Assembly (NCBI GenBank): GCA_964246015.1
Contig: CAXTPG010000040.1
Span: forward strand, 1 to 36,432
DNA length: 36,432 bases
Source: JBBROS01 sp964246015
GTDB taxonomy: Bacteria > Pseudomonadota > Alphaproteobacteria > Acetobacterales > Acetobacteraceae
Direction of reading: 5' to 3'
A program made the position numbers and the translations under genes. This document shows positions 25,347 to 33,114 of the stretch, in pieces. The notes beneath the pieces are model-generated. The model had not been told where the DNA came from, ran no database searches, and was given only the letters and a program-made list of their open reading frames with translations. How positions within the stretch are numbered: the first letter of the stretch is position 1; every line of letters starts with the position of its first letter.

Positions 25347-26818
25347 CCCTGTGGCTCGACGTGGAGGACCTCTTCCACTACGGGGCGAACAACCGGCGGC
25401 CTAGCGGGATCCAGCGCCTCTCCTTCGAGCTGTATGCCGAGCTGCATGCGATCCTGGGCCCGGGCGTGCGATTCTGCCGGCACGATCCGATCGCCGATAC
25501 GCTGCGGACGGTGCCGTGGGAGGCGGTGCAGGATCTGTTCCAGGCCATGCTGGCGCCCGCGCCGCCGGGGCAGGAGGCGGCGGGCTGGACGCGCGATCCC
25601 GCCCCGTCCAGCCGGGGGCGGCTGCGCACGCTGGCGGTGCGGTTGCCGTTGGAGGTCCGGACCCCGCTGGCGCAGGCGTTCATGCTGCAGCGCCGCGCGC
25701 TGTCCGCCGAGGCGGGCGCCGTGCGCTTCGGGGTGCGCGCCGTCCGGGCCGCCCTTTCGGCGATCCGGACGGGGCTGACGGGGAAGCGGACGGCGGCCAC
25801 GGCCTTCGACGGCCAGGACGTGCGGGAGGCGGCCCGGCCGGGCGACGTGCTCGCCGTGCTCGGGTCGCCCTGGTTCCATCCGGATTATGCGGGCTTCATC
25901 GACCGGGTCGCGGGGCGGCGGGGCGTTCGCACCGCGCTGCTGGTCTACGACCTGATCCCGCTGTTGCGGCCGGAGTGGTGCGACCAGGTGCTGGTGCGGA
26001 CCTTCGCCGGCTGGGTCGCCAACTTCCTGCCCCGGGTGGACATCGTGCTCGCCATCTCCGACGCCACGGGGCGGGACGTCGTGCGGTGGGCCGACAGGTC
26101 GGGCATCCCGCTCCCGTTGCCGGTCCATACGCTGCCGATCGGGACCGGCTTCTCCGCGCCGCCGCCCCGGCCGGGCGCGACGCTGCCCGCCGGGCTGCTG
26201 GCGGGCGGGTATGTGCTGTTCGTGTCGACCATCGAGGCGCGGAAGAACCATCTTCTGGCGTTCCGGGCCTGGCGGCGCATGCTGGACGAGATGGGGGCCG
26301 ATGCCGTGCCGGTGCTGGTCTTTGCCGGGCACGTGGGGTGGCTGGTCGACGACCTGATGCAGCAGCTCGAGAATTGTGCGTATCTCGACGGCAAGGTGGT
26401 GCTGGTGTCCAACCCCGGGGACGCGGAGCTGGCGGCGCTGTATCGCGGGTGCCGCTTCACGCTGTTCCCGTCACTGTATGAAGGATGGGGGCTGCCGGTG
26501 ACGGAGAGCCTGTCGTTCGGCAAGGTCTGCGTCGCGTCCGACCGCGCTTCGGTCCCCGAGGCGGGCGGGCCCTTCTGCCTGTATTTCGACCCCGAGGACA
26601 TCCCGGCGGCCACGGACGTGATCCGGCGGGCCTGCACGGATGATGCGTTGATCGAGCGCATGGAAGCGCGGATCAGGACCGAGTTCCGGCCGATCACCTG
26701 GCGCACGTCGGCGGAGGCCCTGCTCCGCCACCTGGCCGAGCCGTCCGCCGGGCCAGGCCGAGCCGCGGCGGTGTCAGACTTGTCGCAGCGGCCGCCCGAC
26801 CCCATGGATAAGGAATGA
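25343..26818 (+). CDS. glycosyltransferase family 4 protein
   Basis: The product has 491 residues, starting inside the stop of the acetyltransferase gene. The front MTLWLDVEDLFHYGANNRRP then SGIQR is typical of a group of large GT4 enzymes in capsule and O-antigen loci. The C-terminal domain has FVSTIEARKNHLLAFRAW, LVFAGHVGWLVDDL, the LFPSLYEGWGLPVTESLSFG block with the E-x7-E pair, and SDRASVPEAGG. It is divergent from the type I secretion/glycosyltransferase operon across the acetyltransferase gene and may act on the same glycan. Sugar donor unknown. Confidence 0.9.
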   Translation: MTLWLDVEDLFHYGANNRRPSGIQRLSFELYAELHAILGPGVRFCRHDPIADTLRTVPWEAVQDLFQAMLAPAPPGQEAAGWTRDPAPSSRGRLRTLAVRLPLEVRTPLAQAFMLQRRALSAEAGAVRFGVRAVRAALSAIRTGLTGKRTAATAFDGQDVREAARPGDVLAVLGSPWFHPDYAGFIDRVAGRRGVRTALLVYDLIPLLRPEWCDQVLVRTFAGWVANFLPRVDIVLAISDATGRDVVRWADRSGIPLPLPVHTLPIGTGFSAPPPRPGATLPAGLLAGGYVLFVSTIEARKNHLLAFRAWRRMLDEMGADAVPVLVFAGHVGWLVDDLMQQLENCAYLDGKVVLVSNPGDAELAALYRGCRFTLFPSLYEGWGLPVTESLSFGKVCVASDRASVPEAGGPFCLYFDPEDIPAATDVIRRACTDDALIERMEARIRTEFRPITWRTSAEALLRHLAEPSAGPGRAAAVSDLSQRPPDPMDKE

Positions 26819-26896
26819 AGCACCGTCCCGCGAACGCCGGTTCCGACCTTGGGCGCCCGCCCGGCCTGCGCGCCGCCGGCATGCGGGCCTAGGGCG

Positions 26897-27277
26897 ATGC
26901 GGCTCAGCGTCGTGCCGCCCTATGCGGCCCTGCTGGCCTTGGGCTTCATCCTGCTGTCCGTCCGCGTGATCCGCGCACGCCGGGCGGCGCGTGTGGCGCT
27001 GGGCAGCGGCGCCGATCCGGAGCTGGAACGCAGGATGCGGGTGCAGGCCAATTTCGCCGAATACGTCCCGCTGGCGCTGCTGCTGCTGGTGATGGCGGAA
27101 AGCCGGGGCGCCTGGCCCTGGACGCTGCATGTCCTGTGCCTCGCGCTGGTGATCGGCCGGGCCTCCCACGCATGGGGCGTGTCCCGCACGCCGGAGGTGT
27201 TCCGGTTCCGCGTGGCCGGGATGGTGACGACATTTGCCGTGCTCGCCGGCGGCATTGCGCTGATTCTGGTGACCTGA
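26897..27277 (+). CDS. MAPEG family membrane protein
   Basis: The product has 126 residues and four membrane helices. The family signature RRMRVQANFAEYVPLALLLL (about 47-66) is complete. MAPEG proteins are membrane-associated glutathione or eicosanoid enzymes; bacterial members of this YecN-like type are mostly uncharacterised. ATG 26897 follows an in-frame stretch that is open but unlike the family. It stands alone, 78 bases after the glycosyltransferase, and is convergent with the small gene pair at 27289-27878. Confidence 0.9.
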   Translation: MRLSVVPPYAALLALGFILLSVRVIRARRAARVALGSGADPELERRMRVQANFAEYVPLALLLLVMAESRGAWPWTLHVLCLALVIGRASHAWGVSRTPEVFRFRVAGMVTTFAVLAGGIALILVT

Positions 27278-27288
27278 GCTTCGCCCGG

Positions 27289-27600
27289 TCAGCCGAAGCC
27301 AATCCTGAGCTTGCCGGAGACGATCGCGCCAGAGAGCGCCGCCCCGACTACGACCAGGCCGCCCACCACCCAGAATGCTCCTTTGACAAACGCAACGTGG
27401 CCACGGAGTTCGCTCACGTTTCTGGTCAAGGTCGCGACATCATCGATCAGCCGATCGACCTTGGATGTGAGCTTACCGATTTCGACGAGAACGAACCGCG
27501 CGTCCATCGTCGGATGCAGGTCTCGCACAGGTGCGCCCATCGCACTTTCGGGCGGGGGGCCACTCTCGCCCTCCGACGTCTGCTGTGAGGGCGGGTTCAT
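27289..27600 (-). CDS. small coiled-coil membrane protein, unknown
   Basis: The product has 103 residues. A polar, flexible N-terminus (about 1-32) leads to a heptad-like helix (VEIGKLTSKVDRLIDDVATL, about 38-70), then one membrane segment (FVKGAFWVVGGLVVVGAALS) and a short basic end. The layout is like small phage holin or hemolysin-type proteins, or membrane effectors, but I recognise no named family. Its start overlaps the stop of the upstream partner (ATGA), so the two are translated together. Base composition here is clearly less GC-rich (about 60% by eye) than the surrounding genes, which suggests later acquisition. Confidence 0.65.
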   Translation of the reverse strand: MNPPSQQTSEGESGPPPESAMGAPVRDLHPTMDARFVLVEIGKLTSKVDRLIDDVATLTRNVSELRGHVAFVKGAFWVVGGLVVVGAALSGAIVSGKLRIGFG

Positions 27601-27878
27601 AGATCGGCATCATCCGAGACGGCATTTTGAGTTGCGATCCACTCCCACATGTCCTTGGAGTGCCAACCCGTTTGATTGACCACGTTCATCACTAGAACCC
27701 GGCCGACCTTTCCGCCGGACGTCCCGAGCCTGGTCGCCACATCCTTGGTCGTCAGCTTGGTGGCCGAGACGAAGTACTGCCCCGGACCTATCCGGAAACT
27801 CGAGTCGGAAAACTCGCGCTTCACCGCGTCAGCGAGACGCTCGTTTTCCCCGACCGAGATCACCGCGAATAATGCCAT
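27597..27878 (-). CDS. 93-residue soluble protein of unknown function
   Basis: The product begins MALFAVISVGENERLADAVK and continues with FSDSSFRIGPGQYFVSATK, TTKDVATRLGTSGGKVGRVL and WHSKDMWEWIATQ. The alternation of strands and helices would suit a small ferredoxin-like alpha/beta fold, and I have an impression of similar 85-95 residue orphan proteins ending in W-E-W, but no named family. I chose ATG 27878, where the protein pattern begins; the frame is open further upstream through GC-rich DNA unlike the rest. No clear Shine-Dalgarno is seen. It is coupled by ATGA to the coiled-coil membrane protein, so a sensor-effector or toxin-antitoxin pair is possible, but this is inference. Confidence 0.65.
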   Translation of the reverse strand: MALFAVISVGENERLADAVKREFSDSSFRIGPGQYFVSATKLTTKDVATRLGTSGGKVGRVLVMNVVNQTGWHSKDMWEWIATQNAVSDDADL

Positions 27879-27910
27879 CTTGAAAGAGTTGGCTCGCCAT
27901 CCCGCGCCAG

Positions 27911-28252
27911 TCAACCCGCCCCTTCGGTAAGCCGGAACCGGCCCGACGCCATCGCGTCGTCGGTCAACGCCGCGCGCACCGCGGCCTCGCCGTCCGGACC
28001 AACGACGGCCAGGACGCCCCGGAACGCCGGTCCGGTTCCCGTCGCGCGCGCCCGGAACAGCGCGGCCAGCGCCATCGCCGCGCCGGACCGCGGCACGCAA
28101 CATGCGCAATCCATGGGATGACCCGCCGGCCCGGCCGTGAACGCCTCAAACGGCGGCCCGGCAAGCGCGCCGTCGGACAGCACCGCCTCGTGCGCCCTCC
28201 GCGACTCCAGGGGGCCGAACCGAACGGGCAGCCGGGCATCGATGCGCATCAT
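27911..28252 (-). CDS. small Cys-containing protein of unknown function
   Basis: The product has 113 residues. It begins MMRIDARLPVRFGP and has a central HPMDCACCVPR segment (His45, Cys49, Cys51, Cys52) that could bind a metal. The C-terminus is a small alpha/beta part (FRGVLAVVGPDGEAAVRAAL). From memory, similar proteins occur near CobW-type GTPase or metal-regulated genes in Alphaproteobacteria, but I cannot name it. It is divergent from the SahR-like regulator with only 28 bp between starts, so the palindrome at 28259-28280 could affect it too. Two adjacent ATG codons are possible starts. Confidence 0.7.
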   Translation of the reverse strand: MMRIDARLPVRFGPLESRRAHEAVLSDGALAGPPFEAFTAGPAGHPMDCACCVPRSGAAMALAALFRARATGTGPAFRGVLAVVGPDGEAAVRAALTDDAMASGRFRLTEGAG

Positions 28253-28258
28253 CCCATG

Positions 28259-28280
28259 GACATAAGGATAAGTTTATGTC
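28259..28280. promoter_or_regulatory. 7-8-7 inverted repeat, likely ArsR/SahR-type operator
   Basis: GACATAA (28259-28265) and TTATGTC (28274-28280) are perfect inverted repeats around an 8-base AT-rich centre. The site is the only AT-rich stretch nearby, ends directly at the regulator's ATG and covers its AAGGAT ribosome-binding site. Size and position fit an autoregulatory ArsR-family operator controlling the regulator-metH operon and perhaps the divergent gene. Confidence 0.7.
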
Positions 28281-29249
28281 ATGTGCAAGCCAATGGACAC
28301 GCTCCTCGCCGAACTGCGCGCCTGCGCCGAGCCGACGCGGCTTCGGCTGCTGGCGCTTGCCGCCCGGGGCGCGTTCTGCGTCGTCGAACTGACCGAGATC
28401 CTGGGGCAGTCGCAGCCGCGCCTGTCCCGTCATTTGAAGCTGTTGTGCGACGCGGGCGTCATGGAGCGCGTGCGCGAGGGCGCCAACGTGTGGTTCGGCC
28501 TGCCGCCCGAGCCGGGCCTGGTGCTGGAGCTTCTGGCGCGGTTGCCCGAGGACGACCCCGTCCTGGCCGCCGACCGCCGCGCCGCCGCCCGGGTGCTGGC
28601 CGAGCGCGCGCGGATCGCGTCGGACGGGTTCCATCGCCAGGGCGCCGACTGGGACGAGATGCGCGCGCTGGGCCTGCCGGCCGCCGATGTCGAGGCCGCT
28701 TTGGTGGACCTGCTGCCGCGGGGCCCGCTGGGCCGCCTGCTGGACATCGGCACCGGCACCGGCCGCCTGCTGGAATTGCTGGCGCCACGGGTGCGCGCCG
28801 GGCTGGGGGTGGATGCGAGCCGGGCGATGCTGGCCCTGGCCCGGTCCCGGCTCGCGCGAACCGGCCTGGGCCACCTTTCCGTGCGCCAGGCCGACATGTA
28901 TCGCCTGCCTTTGGCCGGCGCCTACGACGTCGTCGTGCTGCAGATGGTGCTCCACTACGCCGAGGACCCGGCCGCCGCCCTGGCCGAGGCCGCCCGCATG
29001 CTGGCGCCCGCGGGCCGCCTGCTGGTCGTCGACCTCGCGGCCCATGACCGCTCCGCGCTGTCCGACCGGCTCGCCCATCGCTGGCCCGGTTTCGATGACA
29101 CGACCATGCAGGGCTTGCTGGCCGATGCGGGCCTGAGCGCCCCACCGGCAAGACGGGTCCCGGGCGCGATCGACGTGAAAATCTGGTCCGCGACGCCCAG
29201 CTGCGAACTGAAGACCGAAGAACTGAAGACTGAAAAGGCTGCCCCATGA
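28281..29249 (+). CDS. ArsR-family regulator fused to SAM-dependent methyltransferase domain (SahR-like)
   Basis: The product has 322 residues. An ArsR/SmtB winged helix (about 5-75: LRACAEPTRLRLLALAARGA, LGQSQPRLSRHLKLLCDAGV) is joined to a class I methyltransferase fold with the SAM/SAH loop LDIGTGTGRLLEL (154-166). No ArsR metal-site cysteines stand out. This architecture beside methionine-cycle genes matches SahR, described as a repressor that responds to S-adenosylhomocysteine. AAGGAT lies about 10 bases before ATG 28281. The stop overlaps the metH start (ATGA), so the two are coupled. The C-terminus ends in a tandem duplication (ELKTE ELKTE). Confidence 0.88.
   Translation: MCKPMDTLLAELRACAEPTRLRLLALAARGAFCVVELTEILGQSQPRLSRHLKLLCDAGVMERVREGANVWFGLPPEPGLVLELLARLPEDDPVLAADRRAAARVLAERARIASDGFHRQGADWDEMRALGLPAADVEAALVDLLPRGPLGRLLDIGTGTGRLLELLAPRVRAGLGVDASRAMLALARSRLARTGLGHLSVRQADMYRLPLAGAYDVVVLQMVLHYAEDPAAALAEAARMLAPAGRLLVVDLAAHDRSALSDRLAHRWPGFDDTTMQGLLADAGLSAPPARRVPGAIDVKIWSATPSCELKTEELKTEKAAP
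29205..29234 (+). repeat. 15-bp tandem duplication at the regulator's 3' end
   Basis: GAACTGAAGACCGAA (29205-29219) is followed directly by GAACTGAAGACTGAA (29220-29234), with one mismatch. It encodes the doubled Glu-Leu-Lys-Thr-Glu at the C-terminus of the SahR-like protein, 11 bases before the metH start codon. It is much less GC-rich than its surroundings. Confidence 0.85.
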
Positions 29250-32200
29250 CCCGACCGCACCTTCTCGACGCGCTTCGCGACCAGGTCCTGCTGTGCGACG
29301 GCGGCATGGGCAGCCGCGTCCAGGCGCTGACGCTCGACATCGAGCGCGACTATTGGAACCAGGAGAACTGCACCGAGGTGCTGAACCTGTCCCGGCCCGA
29401 CCTGGTCCGCGAGATCCACCGCGGCTACTTCGAGGCCGGGGCCGACATGGTGGAGACCAACACCTTCGGCGGCAGCGTCACCACCCTGGCGGAGTTCGGC
29501 CTGCAGGACCGGACGCTCGAGATCAACACGGTCGCCGCGCAACTGGCGCGGGAGGCCGCCGAAAGCTTTTCAGACGGCCGCCACCGCTACGTCGTCGGCA
29601 GCATCGGGCCGGGGACCAAGCTGCCGACCCTCGGCAACATCGGCTACGACGCGCTGGAGGCCTCGATCGCCGAGCAGTGCCGCGGCCTGGTCGCGGGCGG
29701 CGTCGACGCCATCCTGATCGAGACATGCCAGGACACGCTGCAGATCAAGGCCGCGGTCAACGCCGCCAAGATCGCCAGGACCGAGGCGGGCACGGACACG
29801 CCGATCTTCGTCCAGGTCACCGTCGAGACCACGGGGACGCTGCTCGTCGGTCCCGACATCGCCGCCGCCGCGACGGTCATCCACGCCCTGGATGTCCCGC
29901 TCATCGGCCTCAACTGCGCGACCGGCCCGCAGGAGATGGCGGAGCACGTCCGCTGGCTCGCCGCCAACTGGCCCGGCCTGTTGTCGTGCCAGCCCAACGC
30001 CGGGTTGCCCGAGCTGGTCGACGGCAAGACGCACTACCCGCTCGACCCCGCGCAGATGGCGTCGTGGATGGAGCGCTTCGTGACCGAGGACGGGCTCAAC
30101 CTGATCGGCGGCTGCTGCGGCACGTCGACGCCGCATATCCAGGCGCTCGACGCCATGCTCGCCCGGATCGGCCAAGGTGCAGGGGCGCGCCGGCCGGCCC
30201 CCGTCGCCCGCAAGCCCGTCTGGATCCCGAGCGTCGCGAGCCTCTATGGCCAGACGGCGCTGCGGCAGGAGAACAGCTACTTCTCGATCGGCGAGCGCTG
30301 CAACGCCAACGGGAGCAAGAAGTGGCGGGAATTGCAGGAAAAGGCCGATTGGGACGGCTGCGTCGCCGTGGGGCGCGAGCAGGTCGCCGAAGGGTCCAAC
30401 AGCCTCGACATCTGCACCGCCTTCGTCGGCCGCGACGAGATCATGGAAATGAACGAGGTCATCACGCGCTTCACCAGCAGCGTGAACTCGCCGCTCGTGA
30501 TCGACAGCACGGAGACGCCGGTGATCGAGGCCGCGCTGAAGCTGCACGGCGGCAAGCCGATCATCAACTCCATCAACTTCGAGGACGGCGAGGACGCGGC
30601 GCGCGACCGGCTGATCCTCGCCAAGAAGTTCGGCGCCGCAGTCATAGCCCTGACCATCGACGAGAAGGGCATGGCGAAGACGCCGGACGAGAAACTCGCC
30701 GTCGCCCGCCGCCTGGTCGAGTTCGCCTGCGACAAGCACGGCCTGCCGCAATCCGACCTGATGATCGACCCGCTGACGTTCACCATCGCGACGGGCAACG
30801 AGGACGACCGCAAGCTGGGCCAGTGGACGCTGGAGGGCATCAAGCTGATCCGCGACGCCTTCCCCGACATCCAGATCATCCTGGGCCTCAGCAACATCTC
30901 GTTTGGCCTCAACGCCGCCTCCCGCGCCGTGCTGAACTCCGTCTTCCTGGACCACGCCGTGCGCGCCGGGATGACGGGCGCCATCGTGCACGTCAGCAAG
31001 ATCAGGCCCTTGCACCTTATTCCCGCCGAGGAAGTGCAGGTCATGGAGGACCTGCTGTTCGACCGGAGGCGGGAGGGCTACGACCCGCTGCAGGCCCTGC
31101 TGGCGATGTTCGCGGAGCGCAAGGCCGTCGACGCGGTGAAGAAAATCCGCGCCGACACCGTCGAGGGCCGCCTCAAGGACCGCATCGTCGACGGCGACCG
31201 CAAGGGCCTGGCCGAGGAACTCGACGAGGCCATGACCCGGCACGCCCCGCTCGACATCATCAACACCATCCTGCTGGACGGCATGAAGGTGGTGGGCGAG
31301 CTGTTCGGCGCCGGCAAGATGCAGCTTCCGTTCGTGCTGCAATCCGCGGAGACGATGAAGGCCGCCGTCGCCCATCTGGAGCCGCACATGGAGAAGGTCG
31401 AGGGCCAGGAGAAGGGCACCATCGTCCTCGCGACCGTGAAGGGCGACGTGCACGACATCGGCAAGAACCTCGTCGACATCATCCTGACCAACAACGGCTA
31501 CCGGGTGATCAACCTGGGGATCAAGGTGAAGCTGGCGGACATGGTGGAGGCCGCGAAGGAGCACCGTGCGCACGCCATCGGCATGTCGGGGCTGCTGGTG
31601 AAGTCGACGGTCGTGATGCGCGAGAACCTGGAGGAGATGACCCGGCAGGGGCTGGACATCCCCGTGATGCTCGGCGGCGCCGCGCTGACCCGGAACTACG
31701 TGGAGGACGATTGCGTGCAGGCCTATGCGTGCGGCCGGGTCGCCTATGCGCGGGACGCGTTCGACGGGCTGCACCTGATGGACCGGGTCACCGGCAACGG
31801 GTTCGACGACTATCTCAGCGCCGTGCAGGCCAAGCGGTCCGGCAAGGCGCGCAACACGAAGCGGACGCTGGGCCAGGCGGATGCCCGCGCGTTCCGCCCC
31901 GTGGATGTCGCCACGGTGCAGGCCCGCCGGCGCCGCCTGACGGCCGACGTGCCTGTCGCGCCGCCGCCGTTCTGGGGGCCGCGGGTGATCGAGGCGCCGA
32001 CGAAGGCCGTCATCCCGTTCCTGAACGAGCGCAGCCTGTATCAATTCCAGTGGGGCTTCCGGAAGCAGGGCAAGTCGCTGGAGGACTTCCTGGGCTGGGC
32101 CAAGCAGGAGCTTCGGCCGATCATGCGGCGCATGCTGGGGATCGCGGAAGCCGACGACATCCTGAAGCCGCAGGCGATCTACGGCTACTGGAAGGCCGCC

Positions 32201-32743
32201 GGGCAGGGCAACGACCTGATCGTGTTCGACCAGGACGGCGAGACGGAGCTGTGCCGCTTCGGCCTGCCGCGGCAGCCGAAGGACGACGGTGAGTGCATCG
32301 CCGACTTCTTCCGCGACGTCGACGAGAAGGAGCGCGACGTGATCGGCCTGCAGGTCGTGACCGTCGGCCAGAAGGCGAGCGACACCGCCCGCGTCTGGTT
32401 CGAGGAGAACCGCTACCAGGACTACCTCTATCTGCACGGTCTCTCGGTCGAGATCGCGGAGGCCATGGCCGAATACACCCATAAGCGCATCCGCGCCGAG
32501 CTGGGCCATGCCGGCGAGGACGACCGCGACATGGAGAAGATGCTGGCCCAGGGCTATCGCGGCAGCCGCTACAGCTTCGGCTACCCGGCGTGCCCGAAGC
32601 TCGAGGACCAGGCGCCCCTGCTGCAGTTGCTGGATGCGAAGCGGATCGGCGTCGACCTGTCCGACGAGTGGCAGCTCCATCCCGAGCAATCCACCAGCGC
32701 GATCGTGGTGCTGAACCCCCACGCCAAGTACTTCTCGGTCTGA
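29246..32743 (+). CDS. metH: methionine synthase, cobalamin-dependent
   Basis: The product has 1165 residues (E. coli MetH 1227). It moves a methyl group from methyltetrahydrofolate to homocysteine through cobalamin. All modules are present in one chain. The homocysteine domain has zinc ligands Cys224 and Cys290-Cys291 (GLNCATG, GGCCGTSTPH). The folate domain begins near YFSIGERCNANGSKKWREL. Then come a cobalamin cap and the Rossmann domain with DVHDIGKN, whose His736 is the cobalt ligand. The C-terminal SAM-binding activation domain includes RIRAELGH and RGSRYSFGYPACP. It starts inside the stop of the SahR-like gene. No metF lies next to it. A strong hairpin follows the stop. Confidence 0.98.
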   Translation: MTRPHLLDALRDQVLLCDGGMGSRVQALTLDIERDYWNQENCTEVLNLSRPDLVREIHRGYFEAGADMVETNTFGGSVTTLAEFGLQDRTLEINTVAAQLAREAAESFSDGRHRYVVGSIGPGTKLPTLGNIGYDALEASIAEQCRGLVAGGVDAILIETCQDTLQIKAAVNAAKIARTEAGTDTPIFVQVTVETTGTLLVGPDIAAAATVIHALDVPLIGLNCATGPQEMAEHVRWLAANWPGLLSCQPNAGLPELVDGKTHYPLDPAQMASWMERFVTEDGLNLIGGCCGTSTPHIQALDAMLARIGQGAGARRPAPVARKPVWIPSVASLYGQTALRQENSYFSIGERCNANGSKKWRELQEKADWDGCVAVGREQVAEGSNSLDICTAFVGRDEIMEMNEVITRFTSSVNSPLVIDSTETPVIEAALKLHGGKPIINSINFEDGEDAARDRLILAKKFGAAVIALTIDEKGMAKTPDEKLAVARRLVEFACDKHGLPQSDLMIDPLTFTIATGNEDDRKLGQWTLEGIKLIRDAFPDIQIILGLSNISFGLNAASRAVLNSVFLDHAVRAGMTGAIVHVSKIRPLHLIPAEEVQVMEDLLFDRRREGYDPLQALLAMFAERKAVDAVKKIRADTVEGRLKDRIVDGDRKGLAEELDEAMTRHAPLDIINTILLDGMKVVGELFGAGKMQLPFVLQSAETMKAAVAHLEPHMEKVEGQEKGTIVLATVKGDVHDIGKNLVDIILTNNGYRVINLGIKVKLADMVEAAKEHRAHAIGMSGLLVKSTVVMRENLEEMTRQGLDIPVMLGGAALTRNYVEDDCVQAYACGRVAYARDAFDGLHLMDRVTGNGFDDYLSAVQAKRSGKARNTKRTLGQADARAFRPVDVATVQARRRRLTADVPVAPPPFWGPRVIEAPTKAVIPFLNERSLYQFQWGFRKQGKSLEDFLGWAKQELRPIMRRMLGIAEADDILKPQAIYGYWKAAGQGNDLIVFDQDGETELCRFGLPRQPKDDGECIADFFRDVDEKERDVIGLQVVTVGQKASDTARVWFEENRYQDYLYLHGLSVEIAEAMAEYTHKRIRAELGHAGEDDRDMEKMLAQGYRGSRYSFGYPACPKLEDQAPLLQLLDAKRIGVDLSDEWQLHPEQSTSAIVVLNPHAKYFSV

Positions 32744-32746
32744 GTC

Positions 32747-32781
32747 ATGGAGGGGCCGGCGTGACATCCGGCCCCGTCCAT
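32747..32781 (+). terminator. metH terminator hairpin
   Basis: GGGGCCGG (32752-32759) pairs with CCGGCCCC (32768-32775) around an 8-base loop, and is extended by ATGGA / TCCAT. It begins 4 bases after the metH stop. It is very stable but lacks a T-run, like the other GC-rich hairpins in this window. Confidence 0.65.
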
Positions 32782-32795
32782 GGGATGCAGCGGCG

Positions 32796-33038
32796 ATGAG
32801 CGACACGCCCCCTCCCCCCGACCGGCTCTGCGCCGACCCCGACAGCCCGCACTTCGACGCCGCCCTGCTGGAACGCGGCGTCGGCATCCGGTTCAAGGGC
32901 ATCGAGAAGACCAACGTGCAGGAATACTGCATCAGCGAGGGCTGGGTGCGGGTGACCGTCGGCAACGCGATGGACCGCCGCGGCCGGCCGATGACGATGA
33001 AGCTGAAGGGGCCGGTGGAGGCCTACTTCCGGGCCTGA
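32796..33038 (+). CDS. DUF3297 family protein
   Basis: The product has 80 residues: PPPPDRLCADPDSPHFDAAL, RGVGIRFKGIEKTNVQEYCI, SEGWVRVTVGN, KLKGPVEAYF. These blocks are the DUF3297 family, a small beta-rich cytosolic protein widespread in Proteobacteria with no known function. It follows metH by 52 bases with the hairpin between. It is probably a separate housekeeping gene rather than part of the type VI locus that begins 76 bases later. Confidence 0.92.
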   Translation: MSDTPPPPDRLCADPDSPHFDAALLERGVGIRFKGIEKTNVQEYCISEGWVRVTVGNAMDRRGRPMTMKLKGPVEAYFRA

Positions 33039-33114
33039 CCGCGCCCACGGCGGGACCGGGCGGGTTGTGCAGGCTGCCCATCCGGTTGCATCCTGCCGCC
33101 GGGAGGGCATCGAC

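Noticed and set aside
29570..32965. 1131-codon open frame on the minus strand
   Set aside because: Exact antisense of metH with no recognisable motif.
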